A stretch of 64,000 nt of DNA, taken from the NCBI RefSeq assembly GCF_016086655.4, contig NC_052138.2, positions 34,607,403-34,671,402 of the forward strand, given 5' to 3'. Below, in pieces: positions 58,300 to 64,000 of this stretch (the stretch's first letter is position 1; each line of letters opens with the position of its first letter). The notes beneath the pieces were generated by a model. That model did not search any database. It saw nothing but the letters and a program-made list of their open reading frames with translations, and had not been told where the DNA came from. The position numbers and the translations under genes were made by a program. The DNA comes from Lepeophtheirus salmonis (taxonomy: Eukaryota > Arthropoda > Copepoda > Siphonostomatoida > Caligidae).

Positions 58300-59165
58300 A
58301 TTTCCAAAGAATTTTTGGAAGGTGTAAAGTCCCAGGAAAACGGAATATCTGAATCTCCGGAAATAAGCCCTAGTATACCTACATAAGATAAAGTTTTCAT
58401 GTTGCTTTCTTGTCTTGTCTTGTACTGGTTCTTCAAACTCTGCAATTCAGCAAGATTTCTTGTGAATAAATAAATTTTTGTGATAACTTTCCGTATGTGT
58501 AAGACCCATAATAATCCCGGCATAATGAGATTCCGGGCCACAAACTCTAGTACAAACATCAGTACAACATCCTTGTTGTTTTCTTTTTTTTTTTGTGTCC
58601 TCAAATACGGCAGTTACGGAGGATTTCCCGGAAAACTTCAAACTATCAGGGCAATTTTTCGTTGGTGTAAAACTCTGACAAATTCCGGGAAAACGAGGTA
58701 CTGGGAGACATACTATAGTACATACATCAGATAATGTTTTCTACTTTTTGTTTTGTTTTGGTTCTTCAACCTCCACTATTCTGCGGGATTTCCCAGGAAA
58801 TAAGTATTTTCCTGGTAATTTTCGATAAAAATCGGGAAAACTAGATCCCGATAGACAAACTCTAATTATGATGTTTTTTTGTTGTTGTCCTGTCTTGTGT
58901 TGGTTTTTCAAACTCAGTGGTTCTGTGAGATTTTCAGGGAGAATACATATTTCCCTGTTAATTTTTCGTAACTCCAAAACTCCTGGGGAAGAAAGATCCT
59001 GGGAGCAACACTCTAGTCTGATGCATATATCAGATAATATATTCTTCTTGTCTTTTCTTGCGTTGGTTCTTCAAAACCTTCAGTTCTGCAGGATTTCCAA
59101 TATATGTAAAACTCCTCAAATCCTGAGATCCTGCTTTAAAAAAAAAACTTTAATACCTACATCTT
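58300..59165 (+). repeat. Tandem array of a 165-bp unit, five to six copies
   Basis: The marker TGGTTCTTCAA or a close variant appears with its TCAA at 58433, 58601, 58766, 58908 and 59071, giving spacings of 168, 165, 142 and 163. Each marker is followed by a (T/C)AGTTCTGCGGGATTTCCC-type word, then (T/A)ATTTTTCGTAA, a GGGAAAACGAG(A/G)T word, CTGGGAGACA and ATACATCAGATAATG. A partial unit precedes the first marker (58330-58400). Units have diverged considerably. Short open frames on both strands here are by-products of the repeat, not genes. Confidence 0.85.
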
Positions 59166-59169
59166 GAGC

Positions 59170-59650
59170 TCTATGCAAATATGAATAATGTATATTTAAA
59201 AGATTGCTGCTTAAATACAGTTTAAGATATTGCAACTTTTTTTATAAACATTGGGTAACTGCTAATTTCCTCAAGTAAGGCACGTAGAGTCGATAGATTT
59301 TAAGTGTATGCATGTAATTTTGCGTGTTAAAGATACTCATAGTCTATAACATTTATAATTATTATATGCAAAGAACCGTTATCAAGAGAGACGGAAGCTA
59401 TTATATTATGTATTACATAAAACAACAAAAAAACAAAAATGGATGGGGAATTTAACAAAGGAAAAAATTTGTAGTTCATTAATTTTCCTACACGTTTAAA
59501 AATATGATAATAAATTGCCATTGAATTCCGATTTGATAGTTACTCTTATTTTTATTTGTACCTGAGTACAACTAAATTCTTCTTTAACTTATTCAATTAC
59601 TCAATATAAAACATTATTCTTACTGGAGTATCCCTTTTTTTAAATTCATT
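59170..59650. other. AT-rich sequence, nothing recognised
   Basis: No supported gene, RNA or repeat copy. Confidence 0.5.
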
Positions 59651-59656
59651 TAAATA

Positions 59657-60065
59657 CGAGGGTAGTATGAAAAGTTTCTGAAAACGAGTGTAGAATCTCC
59701 ACCTAAAATCAAAAAGAGTTATTTATCTTAATTTGTTTGAAAATTATGGTAGATTATGGATTTGTTACCTCTCAAACTTAAATGTTCTCCTACTGTGGAC
59801 ATATATAATTTTCGTGTACCAAGTTTGATCAAAATATATTTGTAACTTTTGCTGTAATCCAATGACAACTTGATACTAGATTTTGTACATTTTCAGACAA
59901 ACAACCAAATTAACTCACTCGAGCAACTGTTGCATAACAACTGATCGTCTAAAATGGCTGAAACTTTGGTGAGTAGCTATCAACAAATGATAAATAGATC
60001 TGACTACATTTATTTAAGATTTTTGCCATACTCACGTTGAGATCGGAAACTTTTAATACCATCTT
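59657..60065. mobile_element. Mariner-type MITE of about 410 bp
   Basis: The left end ACGAGGGTAGTATGAAAAGT, then TTCTGA, is of the mariner terminus form ACGAGGG(T/C)(A/T)GTC(T/C)GAAAAGT. The right end in reverse complement, ATGGTATTAAAAGTTTCCGA, mirrors it with several changes. The interior has no recognisable transposase. The right border is uncertain by about ten bases. Confidence 0.6.
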
Positions 60066-60383
60066 CTTTCATATAAATTAGATCTTTTTATATTTGAAAA
60101 TAGTACAATTTAGAGGATGTAACTAAGCAGATTAACAGATACAATTTACATATAGTGAGATGATTATATATCCTAAAGGTGCCCTCATTAGACATCATTT
60201 TGTATAGAACCATCTCTCTTAGACCAAATCATTTGAAACATCATAGAGCAAAATTATCGCAGCATTTTAGTACAAGTTGTAATCTATGTAAGAAGATAGC
60301 ACAAATTACAGTTTATAAGTCTCATAATACTTAATTTAATTAAAATATCAATAATTTTAATAACTAGCATTATTTTCATACTA

Positions 60384-61623
60384 CCGGGCCGTGCAGAATT
60401 ATTTACCGATTTTTTTTCAGAACATATCGCGGACAATAATGACATTTCGAATGACTTGAGAAACAATTTATTCATACATTTTTAGAATAATAAAATAGTT
60501 TGTGATCAAATTTAATCAATGTAGCCACCATTTGACTCAATGACACTGGTCAGGCGACGTCTGAAGCTGCCACAGACTTTCTGGATGTAATCGGAGTCCA
60601 TGGAGGCCCAGGCCTTGTTCACAGCAGCCTTTAAGGCATTTATGTTCTTGTGTCGTTTTTTGCAGACCTTGGTCTCCACGTGCGCCTAGATACAGAAGTC
60701 TAGTGGGTTCAGATCAGGGCTCTGGGGGGCAGTAGTCCTTGGGCCAAAAGTTCTTGTTGTCGTTGAGCCACTCCTGAGCTTTCTTGGAAGCGTGGGTGGG
60801 TGCTCCATCTTGTTGAAAACCCCAAGGAGAGTTGCCGACTATGGATTTGATCCACGGAAGGACCTTGGACGCCAGAATCTTCACATAATCCTACGCTGTT
60901 AACCTCACCCAACATCCCAAAAGACCCTACATCATCACCGAAGCAGGGTGCATTGTTGTTGCCACATAGCGGTGCTTATCTTGCACATTTCCAAAGCTCA
61001 CAACACGGTTATTTTGCCTGTTCAAAACAGGATCGACCAGAAAAGTTTTCTCATCTGAAAAAATGATGATGCGTCCAGATGAGCTCTTGATATCATTCAA
61101 GATTTTCTTGGTACGCTCAAATCTGACTTCTCGCAGACGTTCAGCTAGCAGAGGGCGTTCAGTACGCCTCAGGGACTTTCCTCCGCCCTTTTCAATGCCC
61201 CTGAAACAGTTGATCTCGACGTTCCCATCTTTCTGGCCATGTCGGCAATGGACCTGTTGGGAGTCCTCTTGAACACTGCCTTTACTTGCCTTGTTGAGAC
61301 AGTGGGCTTCCTGCCAGCCCCAGGGGAATGCTTGAGATCACCCCCAGCCTCCAAGCGCTTGGAAACGTTGTAAATTGTCTTCAACGAGGCCCCAACCTGT
61401 TCCTTAATGTTGTTATGAGGTACTCCCGCTCGGAGGAGGGCTGCAATTTCGATTCTCTTTGTTTCCTGATTGGACATGGTCTCACGTGTGGAAGTTGTTA
61501 CGCTCTCACAGGAAGGTTTTTTGTTTATTTTAACAGTAAAAATACGAAATCATCAGATTGGTTGCCACAAAACCTCTTAAAAAGTATATTTACATCATCG
61601 GTAAATAATTTTGCGCGGCCCGG
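60384..61623 (-). mobile_element. Complete-length Tc1/mariner element with both ends
   Basis: The left end CCGGGCCGTGCAGAATTATT at 60384 and the right end, reverse complement CCGGGCCGCGCAAAATTATT at 61623, agree at 25 of the first 27 positions. TA lies outside each end (60382-60383 and 61624-61625). The length, 1240 bp, is that of an intact Tc1/mariner element. It carries a single transposase on the minus strand, about 145 bp from the right end and 128 bp from the left. From memory this lineage is abundant in the salmon louse genome. Confidence 0.9.
60512..61477 (-). pseudogene. Tc1/mariner transposase, frameshifted
   Basis: ATG at 61477. Residues about 1-100 form a bipartite DNA-binding domain: KRIEIAALLRAGVPHNNIKE with TIYNVSKRLE, the linker PGAGRKP, and RSIADMARKMGTSRSTVSGA. 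One base lost in the G-run near 61184 shifts the frame, which then gives IIIFSDEKTFLVDPVLNRQN (first catalytic D). TAG after PASVMM and another after VRLTA follow, with a shortened segment between. GFQQDGAPTHASKKAQEW holds the second D. A second one-base loss near 60730 precedes SPDLNPLDFCI (third D), and the next tryptophan codon is TAG. The tail SFRRRLTSVIESNGGYID ends in TAA at 60514-60512. The second-to-third spacing, to the last D of PDLNPLD, is 36 residues. Two frameshifts and three stops make it inactive. Confidence 0.9.
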
Positions 61624-61664
61624 TATATTTTCATTTGGATCAATTAAAATTATTTATATATTTT

Positions 61665-62045
61665 GTAACTAGTGGAGGGTGCCTCTGTTGTTGCCGTTCT
61701 GAATAGAGGGGAACAGAAACACATAATGAAGTTAAAAGAAAAGGGTCAGAGAGATGGATGTAGAAAGAGACAGAAGGTGATTAGGGTAGAGAAAGAGAGA
61801 AAGAGAGAAGAGGATATTATTTCGGTCAAAGTCACACTCTTAATAATCTTGGATGCCCAAAAAATATCATAGGAATATGCTTGATTATTTCATACGTCTA
61901 CTTGCTAAATTTCAGACTCATTTGATCAACCTTTCTTGGATTCCATGTGTGATAAGATCAAAAACAGACTTATCAAGATATATAAGATTATATAATGCCC
62001 CCTTCCAAATGATGAAAGCTTGGAAACCCCCTACATTTTACATTC
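61665..62045 (+). repeat. GA-rich dispersed repeat, copy 3
   Basis: A purine block (61735-61815) is followed by ATTATTTCGGTCAAAGTCAC, later TTTCAGACTCATTTGATCAA and TGGATTCCATGTGTGATAAG, then AAAAACAGACTTATCAAGAT, in the order and spacing found in copy 1 (48235-48420). Apparent open frames across 61672-62086 follow from the purine bias. Confidence 0.6.
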
Positions 62046-62404
62046 TATTGTTCATTTTCAAAATCATGGAATGGTCAATTCATTAAATATCCAAAAACTT
62101 AGCTGCAAAATCTAAAATATCACCGATATAGATCCAACAAAAATGACTTGCCTTTAATATACCTTAATATATCTCATATAAAAAAATTCACATTTGACTC
62201 CTTACCCCTTCAGTATCCTTACATTCTGTTGAAAAATGTTTAGGGTATATTTTCCAATTGACGGAAAAACGTTGAACATAAAAATGATATTGTATTCTGA
62301 TTTGATTATCATGTATAGTTGTTTTTATTCTTAATTGCAATTCCTATCAAATAGCTAGGATTTTTATCCTTGAAAATTGCAGTAACAGGAAAACAAAGCA
62401 TAAC

Positions 62405-62520
62405 TAGATAGTATAGCAGCATGAATGGCAAAGTGGTAATTTGGCACAAGATCAATTTGGCAAAGTGGTTATTCGGTAATGGATCTGTTCGGCAAAGTGC
62501 CCGTGCACATTGCACGGTTA
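62405..62520 (+). repeat. GGCAAAGTG short repeats
   Basis: ATGGCAAAGTGGTAATTTGG, CACAAGATCAATTTGGCAAA and GTGGTTATTCGGTAATGGAT, CTGTTCGGCAAAGTGCCCG repeat TTYGGCAAAGTG at intervals of 29-33 bases. There is a small palindrome GTGCACATTGCAC at its end. Possibly a remnant of a larger repeat. Confidence 0.55.
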
Positions 62521-62524
62521 TTCA

Positions 62525-62910
62525 AATACATCACTCTTTCCCATTTTTGAAACAAAATACACGAAAATAATGTGTAATCCAACTGCAAATTGGAAATAAT
62601 GCGTTTGGCTAGATGACCACGGCCGGACGCATTCATTTTGTCTAAAAATGACTAAAACCTTGCTGTCACAATTATAACTGACCACTATTAGTTGTCGTCC
62701 TTTCTACCTCATATTAAAATCGTCAAAGTTTTTTCAAGTTCCCCTCCCACTTCCTAGGCCTTGGTGAATAGAGAGGTATCAATTGACATCAAATCTTGGA
62801 TATGATGGCAATTGAAGCGTCAATCCTTGTACATGTAGTATTAATTTTCATTAAAAAGGTTAGACCGTTAAAAAAAGAAACTCTTTCTGTACATTTTAAC
62901 TACATATTAT
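62525..62910. other. Unassigned sequence
   Basis: No supported gene, RNA or repeat copy. Confidence 0.45.
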
Positions 62911-62916
62911 GTAGAA

Positions 62917-63215
62917 CAGTGGTTCTCAAACACTGAAAAACGTACCACAGGTGATACATGAACTCGCATTTAGTGATACACAAAAAGGATTGGAGGGCGT
63001 GGGGATTATTAAAAAAAGGTCAAGAAATATATGTTTTATAAGAAAGGCATTCAAAAAGAATATATATTCAGTTCCCAATTGTCATCAAAAACTGTGCATA
63101 ACATTCTGTCAAAAATTGTCTAATTAAAAAAAAAAAAAATTAAGTAACAGTGATATTTGAAAATAATTGATATTTTCCCCATTTAATATGCAATTTAAAG
63201 GTTTGAGAGGCATTT
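62917..63215. mobile_element. hAT-type MITE with 8-bp target duplication
   Basis: The left end CAGTGGTTCTCAAAC and the right end, reverse complement AAATGCCTCTCAAAC, agree at 11 of 15 positions. The flanks ATGTAGAA (62909-62916) and ATGTACAA (63216-63223) differ at one base, which is the 8-bp target duplication expected of hAT elements. The interior (299 bp in total) includes GTACCACAGGTGATACATGA, a phrase common in such elements, and no coding sequence. Confidence 0.72.
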
Positions 63216-63622
63216 ATGTACAACGTTACAAAACCCCGTTTTTCATCATCTTAGAATAACTTTTATGATGTTTTTAATAATTATATTCCATATATAATTA
63301 AGCTCTTATTTTTTGACGGTATAAATCAAGCAAAGTATGGCTTACCATGTATTCTCTTAACTATGTAATAACACTTGCTTTAATTTCGCATTTCCATTAA
63401 ATGGTCCAAGGATGAAACAAGCACCTACATAGTTGCTAATGCAGATGCTAAGTATCCCACTTATACAATATACAATATATAGGTATTAGAAAAATTAATT
63501 TTCAAGAATGAGCTAAGAAAATTGAGTTTGCATACAAATATGTAGCAATATTTTTTGGACTCTTGCATAGGTAAACATTCAGTTTCATAGGATTTACTTC
63601 CTTCTAAAAGAGTAGGTATATA

Positions 63623-63996
63623 CAGGGTGGCCCATCTAAATTAGGAAAATCGTTAAAGAACGAACAAGAATTTGTATTAATTGAAGGCTACATTTAATGA
63701 CATTCAATTATTCATCACGATATCTGCTTCTCTTGATAACCTCGCCACACGGCGCCGGAAGGATTGGCAGGTAAGGGTTTGCTATTCTAGGGGTAATCGA
63801 CTATTTCAGGGCCTCCGAAGACGAATGATACTTGGCATAGGCCTCATGCACGATCCTCCCTATAGATGGAAATGCCTATAATTAGCCTATAATTACCTAT
63901 GCCTTCCAAAGTTTCCTACTCTGTGAGGCCAATAGGTTTTAAATAAAACAAAAATTCTAGTTCGTTCGTTATAAGCCTTTTAAGGGTTTCCCAATA
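63623..63996 (-). mobile_element. Mariner-type MITE with transposase tail scrap
   Basis: After TA at 63621-63622 the left end is CAGGGTGGCCCATCTAAATT, a typical mariner terminus. The sequence near 63958-63996, in reverse complement, reads TTGGGAAACCCTTAAAAGGC and CGAACGAACTAGAATT, matching the left end through GAACGAACAAGAATT with changes. A minus-strand phrase CQSFRRRVARLSREADIVMN near 63773-63712 resembles the C-terminal CRSFRRR(L/V)..VIEA tail of Tc1/mariner transposases. The element ends only a few bases before the window edge. Confidence 0.65.
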
Positions 63997-64000
63997 TATC

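Noticed and set aside
58300..59165. Possible CRISPR array because of regular repeats
   Set aside because: Units are 165 bp, diverged throughout with no short identical repeat plus unique spacer pattern, and the DNA is eukaryotic in character.
58278..59167. Several overlapping open frames of 60-108 codons on both strands
   Set aside because: They fall in the 165-bp tandem array and reflect its repeated sequence rather than protein-coding selection.
61328..61672. 114-codon plus-strand open frame
   Set aside because: Lies opposite the N-terminal coding part of the transposase at 61477-61169 and crosses the element end.

Overview
This looks like intergenic, repeat-dominated nuclear DNA from a small AT-rich metazoan genome. 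There are no rRNA or tRNA genes, no operons and no long open frames. Almost every stretch with coding character is a decayed transposase. The protein families (Tc1/mariner transposases with the PDLNPLD-type third catalytic block, several distinct lineages side by side, plus hAT remnants) and the base composition resemble what I know of caligid copepod genomes, especially the salmon louse Lepeophtheirus salmonis. That assignment is recognition from memory, not a search, and I hold it at about 0.6.

Layout. 0-10 kb: AT-rich sequence with a possible mariner scrap near 0.3-0.55 kb, hAT-like ends near 5.5 kb, a clear mariner scrap at 7.95-8.36 kb and a Tc1 scrap at 9.6-9.9 kb. 12-21 kb: two same-size, same-orientation internally deleted mariner elements (12.3 and 18.0 kb), a third inverted fragment (20.2 kb) and a DD34D-type mariner tail (15.5 kb). 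22-28 kb: a mariner C-terminal tail (22.4 kb), a nearly full-length but broken transposase (22.9-23.8 kb), a GGTCC-rich interspersed repeat (24.1 kb), another inverted mariner (26.6 kb) and a hAT C-terminal dimerisation-domain remnant (28.4 kb). 30-39 kb: a second copy of the GGTCC-rich repeat, an inverted mariner (31.8 kb) and a protein tyrosine phosphatase domain relic (37.0-37.5 kb), the only recognisable trace of a cellular gene. 38.9-39.8 kb: a deletion-derivative mariner with near-perfect terminal inverted repeats. 40-47 kb: a hairpin, a tandem duplication, a hAT-like MITE, a third GGTCC-repeat copy split by an insertion, and two transposase relics abutting on opposite strands (45.2-47.0 kb). 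47-59 kb: a GA-rich repeat family, hAT MITEs, an A/T-rich nested satellite (52.8-53.7 kb) and a 165-bp tandem array (58.3-59.2 kb). 59.6-64 kb: a mariner MITE, a complete-length Tc1/mariner element with both ends and a frameshifted transposase (60.4-61.6 kb), a hAT MITE with target duplication, and a mariner MITE at the right edge.

No active gene can be supported. The window is a record of successive transposon invasions. I found no evidence for a new biological system. The points most worth following are the tyrosine phosphatase relic, the repeat families with several copies inside the window, and the long near-perfect hairpin at 40.2 kb. All domain calls come from reading translations by eye.
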